From NCBI GenBank assembly GCA_012837565.1, contig DUQY01000039.1, positions 1 to 5,856 on the forward strand: a stretch of 5,856 bases of DNA. Reading direction: 5' to 3'. A program made the position numbers and the translations under genes. The stretch comes from Bacteroidales bacterium (GTDB taxonomy: Bacteria > Bacteroidota > Bacteroidia > Bacteroidales > P3). Positions 1 to 5,746 of this stretch are shown in pieces. The notes beneath the pieces were generated by a model. That model was not told the DNA's origin. It made no database searches and saw nothing but the letters and a program-made list of their open reading frames with translations. Each line of letters opens with the position of its first letter. Positions within the stretch are counted from its first letter, which is position 1.

Positions 1-27
1 ATTTAATAAGAAATATTAATAATTTAT

Positions 28-57
28 TTGCTTATTAAGATAAAATAACTACATTTG
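28..57 (+). promoter_or_regulatory. Bacteroidota-type promoter for the phosphatidyltransferase-gtrA operon
   Basis: TTG at 28-30 is followed by 19 bases and then TACATTTG at 50-57, with a C after it. This matches the -33 TTG / -7 TAnnTTTG promoter of the Bacteroidota primary sigma factor. It would start transcription near 62-65 and leave a leader of about 80 bases. The leader ends in an A-rich stretch just before the ATG at 143, as is usual in this phylum where Shine-Dalgarno sites are rare. A weaker second match, TATCTTTT at 77-84 with TTG at 55-57 and 19 bases between, lacks the final G. No operator could be recognised. Confidence 0.65.
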
Positions 58-142
58 CAGTATCTAAAAATACATTTATCTTTTTTGCAAGATTGAGGTT
101 TGATGGTAGTTAGTATTATTAATAAATAAAAAAAATTACATT

Positions 143-844
143 ATGAAAGAAAACTATATGCCTTTAGATGAAGCATTAAAAGTAATTTCTAAGGATAGAG
201 AGAGAACTAATATTATGCGTAAATATGAACAAAAGACAATAGCATATTTAGTTCAATATGTTCCTTCGTTCATTTCTTCAAATATGCTTACTGGCATTGG
301 ACTTGTAGGCAATTTAATTTTAGGATTGAGTTTTGTTTTAGGTGCATATTATAGCCCATATTTTCTTTTAATAGGTATCTTTGGCTCAATCGTTAATTGG
401 TATGGAGATTCACTTGATGGCAGACTAGCATATTTTAGGAAGAAATCAAGAAAATGGTATGGCTTTTGTTTAGATATAACCATTGATTTGATTGGAATAA
501 CTGCAATAGGCGTTGGTTTTATTGTTTATCTTGGTAAAGAATTGGGATTGATTGGCTATAGCTTTATTGTAATGTATGCCATGGCAATGATTATTACACT
601 ATTAAGATACAAGGTTACTGATAAGTATTCAATTGATTCAGGTTTGCTTGGGCCAACAGAAGTTAGGATAGTGATATGTTTGGCCTTAGTTCTTGAAGTT
701 ATTTTTAATGGAACCTTCCTTTATTTTGCAATTATATCTACATTAATTCTATTGTTTTCCAATATTAAAGATATAATGAGCCTGCTTAAATTAGCCGATA
801 TTAGAGATATTCAAGAGCATGAAAATACAGATAAAAGTATTTAA
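143..844 (+). CDS. CDP-alcohol phosphatidyltransferase family membrane protein
   Basis: This 233-residue protein belongs to the CDP-alcohol phosphatidyltransferases, inner-membrane enzymes that move a phosphatidyl or similar phospho group from a CDP-activated donor to an alcohol, using metal bound by conserved aspartates. The signature is visible at residues 89-115: D89, D92-G93, A96, G107, D111 and D115. About six hydrophobic segments lie at roughly 48-70, 72-88, 111-131, 134-156, 172-189 and 190-207, behind a charged N-terminal arm. Two departures from the family signature are seen: the arginine after A96 is tyrosine (DGRLAY), and the stretch from A96 to G107 is one residue longer than usual. 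The substrate alcohol cannot be read from the sequence; glycerol phosphate, inositol phosphate and others are all possible. The start at 143 follows an A-rich leader. It overlaps gtrA by 26 bases, so the two are probably co-translated. Family assignment is firm; the exact reaction is unknown. Confidence 0.85.
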   Translation: MKENYMPLDEALKVISKDRERTNIMRKYEQKTIAYLVQYVPSFISSNMLTGIGLVGNLILGLSFVLGAYYSPYFLLIGIFGSIVNWYGDSLDGRLAYFRKKSRKWYGFCLDITIDLIGITAIGVGFIVYLGKELGLIGYSFIVMYAMAMIITLLRYKVTDKYSIDSGLLGPTEVRIVICLALVLEVIFNGTFLYFAIISTLILLFSNIKDIMSLLKLADIRDIQEHENTDKSI

Positions 845-1256
845 TAAGAGATTAATAACTTTTACCAAAGCACAACTCTCCGCATTAATTGGGGGAGGTG
901 TCGATTATCTATTAATGATATTTTTTACCGAAGTCTTCCTTATTCACTACACCGTTAGTATTGGAATAGGGGGTCTTATTGGTGCAATTGTAAACTTCTC
1001 GATAAATAAGTATTGGACATTCAGTTCTAAAACTCAAACCTATCAAAACAAAACACCTAAACAATTAATTAAATTTTCAATTATGGTGGTTAATAGTATA
1101 GTATTGAAAGCATCAGGTACGTATTTCCTAACCACAATCTTCAATATTGACTATAAAATAACTCGTATAATTGTCGATCTAATTGTATCAATATTCGTAA
1201 ACTATAACCTCCAAAAATATTGGGTCTTTAAAATGAAACCAAATAAGAACTCGTAA
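819..1256 (+). CDS. GtrA family four-helix membrane protein
   Basis: This 145-residue protein fits the GtrA family of small integral membrane proteins. The family is named for a phage protein thought to help flip polyprenyl-linked glucose across the inner membrane, and bacterial relatives commonly sit beside glycan or lipid genes. Four hydrophobic segments are visible, at about residues 18-40, 44-64, 85-108 and 114-132. The family's duplicated architecture shows as two matching endings: NKYWTF (63-68) closes the second helix and QKYWVF (132-137) closes the fourth. The glycine-rich start of helix 1 (LIGGGVDYLL) is also typical. The ATG at 819 lies inside the end of the preceding gene, 26 bases before that gene ends. 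It is the only sensible start, because the next methionine (residue 33) falls inside helix 1. No separate promoter is seen, so expression should depend on the upstream gene. What it transports is unknown. Confidence 0.88.
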   Translation: MKIQIKVFNKRLITFTKAQLSALIGGGVDYLLMIFFTEVFLIHYTVSIGIGGLIGAIVNFSINKYWTFSSKTQTYQNKTPKQLIKFSIMVVNSIVLKASGTYFLTTIFNIDYKITRIIVDLIVSIFVNYNLQKYWVFKMKPNKNS

Positions 1257-1410
1257 CCATAGATGTAATAAACATATTTAATGGTTTATATTTTGACTCT
1301 TTTGTTCTCATTTGATATTTATTTGTTCTTTTGCAGAATCTCTTCAAACGCATATATACTCTGCTAAGGAGCAGCCTATTATCGATTGCTTGTTTTGTTT
1401 TATAATACTT
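1257..1410. other. Non-coding gap after gtrA, left of the repeat element
   Basis: This AT-rich stretch between the gtrA stop and the repeats holds no gene I can support. Two small dyads are present. AACCAT/ATGGTT (1255-1260 with 1281-1286) overlaps the gtrA stop and is followed by TATATTTT; it might act as a weak terminator. CTGCT/AGCAG (1361-1365 with 1370-1374) has a 4-base loop but no adjacent T run. Neither is strong enough to call. The remaining gene-free part, up to 1643, is described under the repeat entries. Confidence 0.5.
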
Positions 1411-1473
1411 AAACTAAGATTCAGACTTCTAAAACAAAGCTTTAAACTATTAAAACGAAGTATTGAACTTTTG
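1411..1473. repeat. Three degenerate 21-bp tandem repeats, left flank
   Basis: Three successive units of 21 bases begin at 1411, 1432 and 1453, each opening AAAC.AAG (AAACTAAG, AAACAAAG, AAACGAAG) and then diverging, with a looser TT/AACTT pattern downstream. The third unit forms most of the left arm of the 33-bp inverted repeat. Because 21 is divisible by three, the run reads as a heptad-like peptide (LKQSFKL, LKRSIEL) in one frame, which explains the spurious open frame across it. Matching units in opposite orientation lie on the other side of the element at 1608-1645. Confidence 0.6.
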
Positions 1474-1484
1474 AATCTTCGTTT
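1452..1484 (+). repeat. Left arm of perfect 33-bp inverted repeat
   Basis: Bases 1452-1484 are the exact reverse complement of 1584-1616, 33 of 33 by hand comparison. The arm starts AAAACGAAG and ends CTTCGTTT. The next base inward (1485 against 1583) and the next outward (1451 against 1617) both mismatch. The arm is also internally symmetrical: AAAACGAAG at 1452-1460 pairs with CTTCGTTTT at 1477-1485 across 16 bases, so each arm could fold on its own as well as with its partner. It lies beyond the 3' end of gtrA, where it could serve as a terminator or 3' stabilising hairpin. That role is inference. Confidence 0.9.
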
Positions 1485-1583
1485 TGATGTCGGATTCATG
1501 GCATGATATGGCTGGTTTCATGGCATGAATCGGGAAGTATCATGGCATGATGTTGTCGGTTTCATGGCATGATTGTGAGATTG
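1485..1583 (+). repeat. 22-bp tandem array of near-palindrome TCATGGCATGA, four copies
   Basis: TCATGGCATGA occurs at 1496-1506, 1518-1528, 1540-1550 and 1562-1572, with starts exactly 22 bases apart and no errors in the 11-mer. The 11-mer is a palindrome except for its centre base (CATG-G-CATG). The 11-base pieces between copies are similar but not identical: tgatgtcggat, tatggctggtt, atcgggaagta, tgttgtcggtt, and a final ttgtgagattg. The array therefore fills the 99 bases between the arms as four and a half units. It is about 44% G+C by count, visibly richer than its flanks, and the spacer pieces are G-rich on this strand. The period is not a multiple of three, so it is not protein-coding. 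Twenty-two bases is about two helical turns, which would place every palindrome on the same face of the DNA. That suits a protein-binding array, but no binding protein can be named. Confidence 0.9.
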
Positions 1584-1616
1584 AAACGAAGATTCAAAAG
1601 TTCAATACTTCGTTTT
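1584..1616 (-). repeat. Right arm of perfect 33-bp inverted repeat
   Basis: This is the exact reverse complement of 1452-1484, separated from it by the 99-base array. It sits just beyond the 3' end of uvrB, 27 bases from its stop codon, so a uvrB transcript would run straight into it. It contains its own small dyad, AAACGAAG at 1584-1591 with CTTCGTTT at 1608-1615. In RNA from either strand the two arms could pair into one long hairpin carrying the array as its loop. Confidence 0.9.
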
Positions 1617-1645
1617 GGGAGTTTGTTTCTTCGTTTTGGGAGTTT
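1608..1645 (-). repeat. Two 21-bp direct repeats, right flank, touching the uvrB stop
   Basis: A 17-base sequence, CTTCGTTTTGGGAGTTT, occurs at 1608-1624 and again at 1629-1645, a 21-base period like that on the left flank but in inverted orientation. The first copy shares its CTTCGTTTT with the right inverted-repeat arm. The second ends within the TTA (1644-1646) that is the complement of the uvrB stop codon. Reading inward from both sides, the loose symmetry continues beyond the perfect arms: 1431-1451 against 1617-1637 matches at roughly 13 of 21 positions. The symmetrical element is therefore larger than the perfect 33-bp arms. Confidence 0.75.
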
Positions 1646-3632
1646 ATACCTTGCTTTCTTTTCTTATTCTATCTATTTCGTCACGGTAACGGGCTGCTAC
1701 TAAGAAGTCAAGTTCTTTAACGGCTTGTTGCATTAGCTTTTCGAGGTTGCGTATGGCTTTTTGACGGTCCTTGTCTGTGCGATATATGGTTGTGGATTCG
1801 GAAATCTTGGGCATAATGGCTTCTATTTCATCAAAGGGTTGGGAGCTGAGTAGGGTGGATACGTTTTTGATGATTTGCTGTGGAGTGATATTGTTTTCGA
1901 AATTGTATGCTGATTGTTTCTTTCTGTTTTTCTCATTCTCATCCATTGCTCTCTGCATTGAGCCTGTTATTTTGTCGGCATAAAGTATTGCTTTGGAATT
2001 GGCGTTTCTTGCTGCTCGTCCTATGGTTTGAATTAGGGCTTTGTCGGAACGGAGGAATCCTTCTTTGTCTGCATCTAAAATTGCTACAAGGGAAACCTCT
2101 GGCATATCCAATCCTTCACGAAGTAGGTTAACTCCTATCAAGACATCGAATACTCCAAGACGGAAATCTTTAATAATCTCTACCCTGTCTAAGGTTTCAA
2201 CATCGGAGTGTATGTATTTGTTTCTTATGCCAAGGTTTGTTAGATAACGGCTTAGCTCTTCGGCCATCTTCTTGGTAAGGGTTGTAACTAAGGCTCTTTC
2301 ATTCCTCTCAATAACAATGTTTATCTCTTCCAAGAGGTCATCTACTTGGGTTTTGGCTGGGTGAATTTCAATTGGTGGGTCTAAAAGTCCGGTTGGTCTA
2401 ATTACTTGCTCAACTATTATTCCCTCTGCTTGCTCTATCTCAAACACAGATGGCGTTGCACTAATATATAGTACTTGGTTCTGCATGCCTAAGAACTCTT
2501 CAAACATAAGAGGTCTATTGTCGAGGGCGGAAGGTAGGCGAAATCCGTATTCTACAAGGGATTCCTTCCTTGAACGGTCGCCTCCGTACATTGCACGTAT
2601 TTGAGGTATGGTTACGTGGCTTTCATCAATTACGGTAAGGAAGTCGTCTGGGAAATAATCTATAAGGCAGAAAGGTCTTGTGCCTGGTTTCCTTCTGTCG
2701 AAATAGCGAGAATAGTTTTCAATTCCAGAGCAGTAGCCAAGTTCTCTTAGCATTTCCAAGTCATAATTTACTTTATCCTCAATTCGTTTTGCTTCTAAGC
2801 CTCTTCCAATATCAATAAAATAATCCCTTCTCTCAAACATATCCCTCTGAACTTCCAAAAGAGCGGTATTAAGGGTGGCTTTGTTGGTTAGGAAGTTACC
2901 TGCAGGATACAATACTATATCATCCATTGTCTCAATCCGCCTTCCACTAACGGGTTCAAAGCTTTCCATGCTTTCTATCTCATCATCCCAAAAGAAAATC
3001 CTATAAGCGTAGTCGGCATAGGCAGGGTGAATATCAATAACATCGCCTTTGACTCTAAACTTTCCTCTTCCAAATTCAAGTTCATTGCGAGCGTAAAGGC
3101 TTTCTGAGAACTTCAAAAGCAAGTCATTTCTATTAATTTTATCGCCTTTCTTAAGGAATATGGTGCCATTTTCAAACTCTTCTGGGTTTCCAATACCGTA
3201 GATGCAGGAAACAGAAGAGACAACAATTACATCCTTCCTGCCAGATAGAAGAGCAGATGCAGCACTTAGACGTAGCTTTTCTAATTCGTCATTTATTTGA
3301 AGGTCTTTTTCAATATAGGTATTTGTTCAGGCAATATATGCCTCGGGTTGGTAGTAATCGTAATATGAAACAAAATACTCAACAGCATTATTAGGGAAGA
3401 ACTGTTTAAATTCGGAATATAGCTGTGCCGCCAAGGTCTTATTATGACTCATAACAAGAGTTGGTCTTTGCACTTCTTGAATAACATTAGCCACAGTAAA
3501 GGTTTTTCCAGAGCCAGTTACCCCAAGCAAAACCTGAGCCGCAGAATCCCTTTTCAATCCCTCAACAAGTTCTTTTATTGCATTTGGCTGGTCGCCTGTA
3601 GGTTTAAAGTTCGATACTAGTTCAAAATCCAT
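1644..3632 (-). pseudogene. uvrB: UvrB, excinuclease ABC subunit B, interrupted by one in-frame TGA
   Basis: UvrB is the damage-verification helicase of nucleotide excision repair. It is loaded by UvrA and recruits UvrC for incision. The frame spans 663 codons, a normal length. In whole-frame numbering one sees Walker A GVTGSGKT (37-44), SHNKTLAAQ (62-70), the tyrosine-rich start of the DNA-gripping hairpin YYDYYQPEAY (90-99), the Walker B box DESH (336-339), YISATPS (389-395), the helicase motif QTIGRAARN (535-543), and a C-terminal UVR motif (about 626-660) that would contact UvrC. Codon 102 (3327-3329) is TGA, inside the hairpin region. The frame then stays open through TNTYIEKD and SSVSCIYGIGNP to the TAA at 1644, with no in-frame ATG close after the stop. 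The first fragment has 101 residues and keeps only Walker A. Unless TGA is read through, no working UvrB is made. A sequencing error is a real alternative, since nothing else in the gene has decayed. Confidence 0.9.
3327..3329 (-). other. uvrB: Premature TGA codon in uvrB
   Basis: The codon order here is gca-tat-att-gcc-TGA-aca-aat-acc, giving AYIA, stop, TNTYIEKD. UvrB proteins usually have serine at this point (AYIPSSDT in E. coli), and TCA to TGA is a single C-to-G change (base 3328 on the plus strand). Every tryptophan I checked in this window uses TGG, and all six gene ends use TAA, so nothing suggests that TGA is a sense codon in this organism. Confidence 0.88.
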
Positions 3633-3652
3633 TCGTAATTTGTTTTATAATG

Positions 3653-3660
3653 CAAATATA
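3653..3660 (-). promoter_or_regulatory. -7 element of the uvrB promoter
   Basis: On the minus strand this reads TATATTTG followed by C, a full match to TAnnTTTG, about 20 bases before the uvrB ATG. The expected -33 position, near 3680-3684, holds only a T-rich run (TTTTCTTTTAAC) and no clear TTG. That run is also the T tail of the ptb terminator. The leader would be short. No LexA-type operator was recognised. Confidence 0.55.
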
Positions 3661-3683
3661 ACCATAATTTATCTGTTAAAAGA

Positions 3684-3717
3684 AAAGCTTCAATCCTTTT
3701 TATGGGTTTGAAGCTTT
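3684..3717 (-). terminator. Intrinsic terminator downstream of ptb
   Basis: A 10-bp perfect stem, AAAGCTTCAA (3684-3693) with TTGAAGCTTT (3708-3717), can extend by two C-G pairs past one mismatch and closes a short AT-rich loop. On the minus strand it begins 27 bases after the ptb stop and is followed by TCTTTTAAC, a T-rich tail. It separates ptb from uvrB and supports independent transcription of the two. Confidence 0.75.
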
Positions 3718-3744
3718 ATAGTTTATATTGATTTTTCTTTTATC

Positions 3745-4650
3745 TTATTTACAAGAAAGAGCTGCTAATGCAATAGAATACATTTTTGTTAGCGTAGAAT
3801 CTCCTCTTGAAGAAAGAACACAAGGAACTTTTGCACCCACAACCATTGCTGCTAATTCAGCTCCTGCAAATTTGGTTGCAGTTTTGTAGAATACGTTACC
3901 TGCTTCAATTGTTGGCCAAACCAAACAGTCTGCATTGCCTACAACTTCGCCTTTCATTTTCTTTATATCTGCACTTTCCTTATCAATAGCCACATCCATA
4001 GCAAGTGGTCCATCAATAATTGCACCCTTTATTTGACCTCTATTACCCATTGCAGCAATAAGAGCAGCGTCAACACAAGCTGGCATTCCAACAGCTACTT
4101 GTTCAGTTGCAGCAATCAATGCCACTTTTGGCGTTTCTATTCCAAGAACCTTAGCTGTTGCAATAACATAGTTTGTTAGAGCAAGTTTTTGTTTGAAGTC
4201 TGGTGCAGGAATAACTGCAACGTCAGAAGTAACAAGTAGTTTGTGGTATGATGGTATTTCAAAGACAGTAACGTGAGAAAGAACTGGTTTTCCTCCTGGC
4301 ATAAGTCCTGATTCCTTATTTAAGATTGCTCTCATATACTTATCAGTTGTGCAAAGACCCTTCATTAAGAAATCACCTTTTCCTTCGTTAATAAGTTTAA
4401 CAGCAAGGTTTGCAGCTCCTTGTTCGTTAGCTTCTTGAACAAGAGTAAATTTATTAAAATCTATCCCCTCTTCCTTACATACTTTTTTAATAGTGTCGAT
4501 ATCGCCAACAAGAGTTGCCTCAACAAATCCTGCATCTATTGCCATTGATGCAGCACCAATTGTATGTGAATCGTTAGCAAATGCAGCTACTAATCTCTTT
4601 TTTCCTTTTAGCTTTGCAGCATCAATAATTTGATCTAATTTTGTTATCAT
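3745..4650 (-). CDS. ptb: Phosphate butyryltransferase (phosphate acyltransferase family)
   Basis: This soluble enzyme exchanges the CoA of butyryl-CoA for phosphate, giving butyryl phosphate, which butyrate kinase then uses to make ATP and butyrate. From the chosen start it has 301 residues, the usual length for Ptb and shorter than most phosphate acetyltransferases. Family features seen are LMKGLCTTDKYMRAIL (95-110), DGPLAMD (213-219), PTIEAGNVFYK (246-256) and the closing PCVLSSRGDS (276-285). The ATG at 4650 is preferred. An in-frame ATG at 4698 would add 16 residues, but it lies inside the -7 promoter element and its extra sequence resembles no family N-terminus. The gene has its own promoter and terminator and no butyrate kinase neighbour, although ptb and buk are often adjacent. 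Branched or other short acyl-CoAs, or acetyl-CoA, remain possible substrates. It may be annotated elsewhere under the broader phosphate acetyl/butyryltransferase name. Confidence 0.88.
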   Translation of the reverse strand: MITKLDQIIDAAKLKGKKRLVAAFANDSHTIGAASMAIDAGFVEATLVGDIDTIKKVCKEEGIDFNKFTLVQEANEQGAANLAVKLINEGKGDFLMKGLCTTDKYMRAILNKESGLMPGGKPVLSHVTVFEIPSYHKLLVTSDVAVIPAPDFKQKLALTNYVIATAKVLGIETPKVALIAATEQVAVGMPACVDAALIAAMGNRGQIKGAIIDGPLAMDVAIDKESADIKKMKGEVVGNADCLVWPTIEAGNVFYKTATKFAGAELAAMVVGAKVPCVLSSRGDSTLTKMYSIALAALSCK

Positions 4651-4695
4651 TTCTATGAAATTTGGATTTATGAAATAAAATGTTCTAAATTTGTG

Positions 4696-4726
4696 CAAAG
4701 GTACTTAGTTTATTAGAAATTACCAA
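4696..4726 (-). promoter_or_regulatory. Bacteroidota-type promoter of ptb
   Basis: On the minus strand TTG (4724-4726) is followed by 20 bases and then TACCTTTG (4696-4703) with C after it, an excellent match to the phylum's consensus. Transcription would start near 4688-4691 and give a leader of about 40 bases before the ATG at 4650. Its overlap with the upstream in-frame ATG at 4698 is the main reason for choosing the shorter protein. Confidence 0.7.
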
Positions 4727-4742
4727 TCTTATGATCTGTTTT

Positions 4743-4761
4743 ATATCTTAGAAAAAGATAT
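4743..4761 (-). terminator. Possible weak terminator hairpin after the secreted-protein gene
   Basis: ATATCTT (4743-4749) pairs perfectly with AAGATAT (4755-4761) across a 5-base loop, starting 7 bases after the TAA of the gene to its right. The stem is almost all A-T, and the minus strand continues ATAAAACAG rather than a T run. It is a weak candidate, supported mainly by its position. Confidence 0.3.
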
Positions 4762-4768
4762 TTGCAGA

Positions 4769-5542
4769 TTAATATATTAAAATAAAAGGTAAATATTCTT
4801 TTTGTTTTTCATATTCTACCTGTAGCATTTTCCTGAGTTTATTATTATTTTTCATAATAAGAAACATTGCTCCCTGTGCCCTGAGTAATTTTTCTTCTTC
4901 TTCAATTCCTAAATTAATTGTGTTAAGTTCTTTAATCGCATCTACAAATTCTTCATACATACTAAATTCTTCGCTTATGTAATTATTAAATATTGAAGAA
5001 AAACAAAACGCTTCAACAAATGGCTTCCTAATTTTTTCTGTGCTTTTTATGCTATTAAAACCTGCACAAACTTTTCCTGCATAATTTCCTTCTTTTGTAA
5101 GCTTATTGATTGAAAAATACTTAACGGCTATGTTAAGCAATTGATTCATATTTAAACTGTCCTTTGGTATTTTCTTATCAATAGTTTTGTTCACCAGTTC
5201 ATTCATAGTAGAATTAAACAAACTATCTTTTTTTAATCCTTCAAAGTAATTTTTCCTTAGAGAGAGACTATCATTTAATTGCAATAGACTTTTATCATTT
5301 GAGTTTGAAGAAAAATTTGTTAGCAAATAGTCAAAAAACATTATATTATTATTGATTAATTCTGAGACGCAACTCTTTTTATTTGTTTCAACAACCTGTT
5401 TTGTTAGAAAGTCTTTTTCGTTATCTGTTAACCTATCAATTGATATAAAATCTTCATAATACTTTGTAAAATCACAATGATTTTGTCCATTCATTCCAAT
5501 TGAAGAAAAGGTAATAATAGCAATAAAAATAAAATGTTTCAT
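4769..5542 (-). CDS. Hypothetical secreted protein with four cysteines
   Basis: I do not recognise this 257-residue protein. Its start looks like a signal peptide: MKHF, a hydrophobic core (IFIAIITFSSIG), and NGQ-N near residue 20, a plausible signal peptidase I site. The cysteine at 23 lacks a clear lipobox, so a lipoprotein is less likely. After processing there would be four cysteines (23, 58, 159, 180), enough for two disulfides in the periplasm or outside the cell. The rest is hydrophilic, rich in Lys, Asn, Ser and Glu, and probably mostly helical, with a charged stretch near 212-221 (LGIEEEEKLL) and a hydrophobic tail (PFILIY). No enzyme motif or repeat was found. The gene is more AT-rich in feel than ptb or uvrB, as accessory genes often are. 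It has its own promoter, and no function can be assigned. Confidence 0.75.
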   Translation of the reverse strand: MKHFIFIAIITFSSIGMNGQNHCDFTKYYEDFISIDRLTDNEKDFLTKQVVETNKKSCVSELINNNIMFFDYLLTNFSSNSNDKSLLQLNDSLSLRKNYFEGLKKDSLFNSTMNELVNKTIDKKIPKDSLNMNQLLNIAVKYFSINKLTKEGNYAGKVCAGFNSIKSTEKIRKPFVEAFCFSSIFNNYISEEFSMYEEFVDAIKELNTINLGIEEEEKLLRAQGAMFLIMKNNNKLRKMLQVEYEKQKEYLPFILIY

Positions 5543-5573
5543 AATATTTACTCTTTTTGATTATTTAATCACA

Positions 5574-5603
5574 CAAAGATAATGTTTTTTTATTGAATCA
5601 CAA
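5574..5603 (-). promoter_or_regulatory. Bacteroidota-type promoter of the secreted-protein gene
   Basis: On the minus strand TTG (5601-5603) is followed by 19 bases and then TATCTTTG (5574-5581). Both elements match consensus. The ATG at 5542 lies about 32 bases beyond the -7 element and is preceded by an A-rich stretch (AAAAAGAGTAAATATT), typical of this phylum. This supports the chosen start and indicates that the gene is transcribed separately from the one to its right. Confidence 0.65.
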
Positions 5604-5746
5604 GGGGAAACAAAATATCTTAATGTTTTAGTACTTTAGCAAATTGTGTTATAAAAATATTATTAATAACAAACAACCCTTAAGAAACTAATAATTCAAT
5701 AGTGATATCCTTTTATTATTTATAGCAAGAATTGTTATTGATTCAA

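Noticed and set aside
1255..1286. AACCAT/ATGGTT dyad as the gtrA terminator
   Set aside because: The stem has only six pairs and a 20-base loop. It is too weak to call, although its position is suitable.
1312..1506. Plus-strand open frame of 64 codons with a heptad-like repeat
   Set aside because: Its repetitive second half comes from the 21-bp DNA repeats and it ends in the first copy of the 22-bp array. It has no promoter and no protein-like conservation that I can see.
1485..1583. CRISPR array
   Set aside because: Repeat and spacer are both 11 bases, far too short, the spacers resemble one another, and no cas gene is present.
1452..1616. Invertible promoter switch or a transposon-derived MITE
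   Set aside because: There is no TAnnTTTG promoter in either strand of the interior, no recombinase nearby, and no target-site duplication outside the arms. It remains a testable idea only.
1771..2247. Several plus-strand open frames opposite uvrB
   Set aside because: They are antisense shadows of a strongly conserved gene, with no family features.
3327..3329. Selenocysteine or reassigned TGA codon
   Set aside because: UvrB has no selenocysteine precedent, the family residue is serine, tryptophans here use TGG, and neighbouring genes show no internal TGA.
3807..3989. Plus-strand open frame opposite ptb
   Set aside because: It is an antisense shadow with leucine- and glutamine-rich low-complexity translation.
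4651..4698. Longer N-terminus for Ptb starting at 4698
   Set aside because: The ATG at 4698 lies within the promoter's -7 element, and the added 16 residues do not resemble the family.
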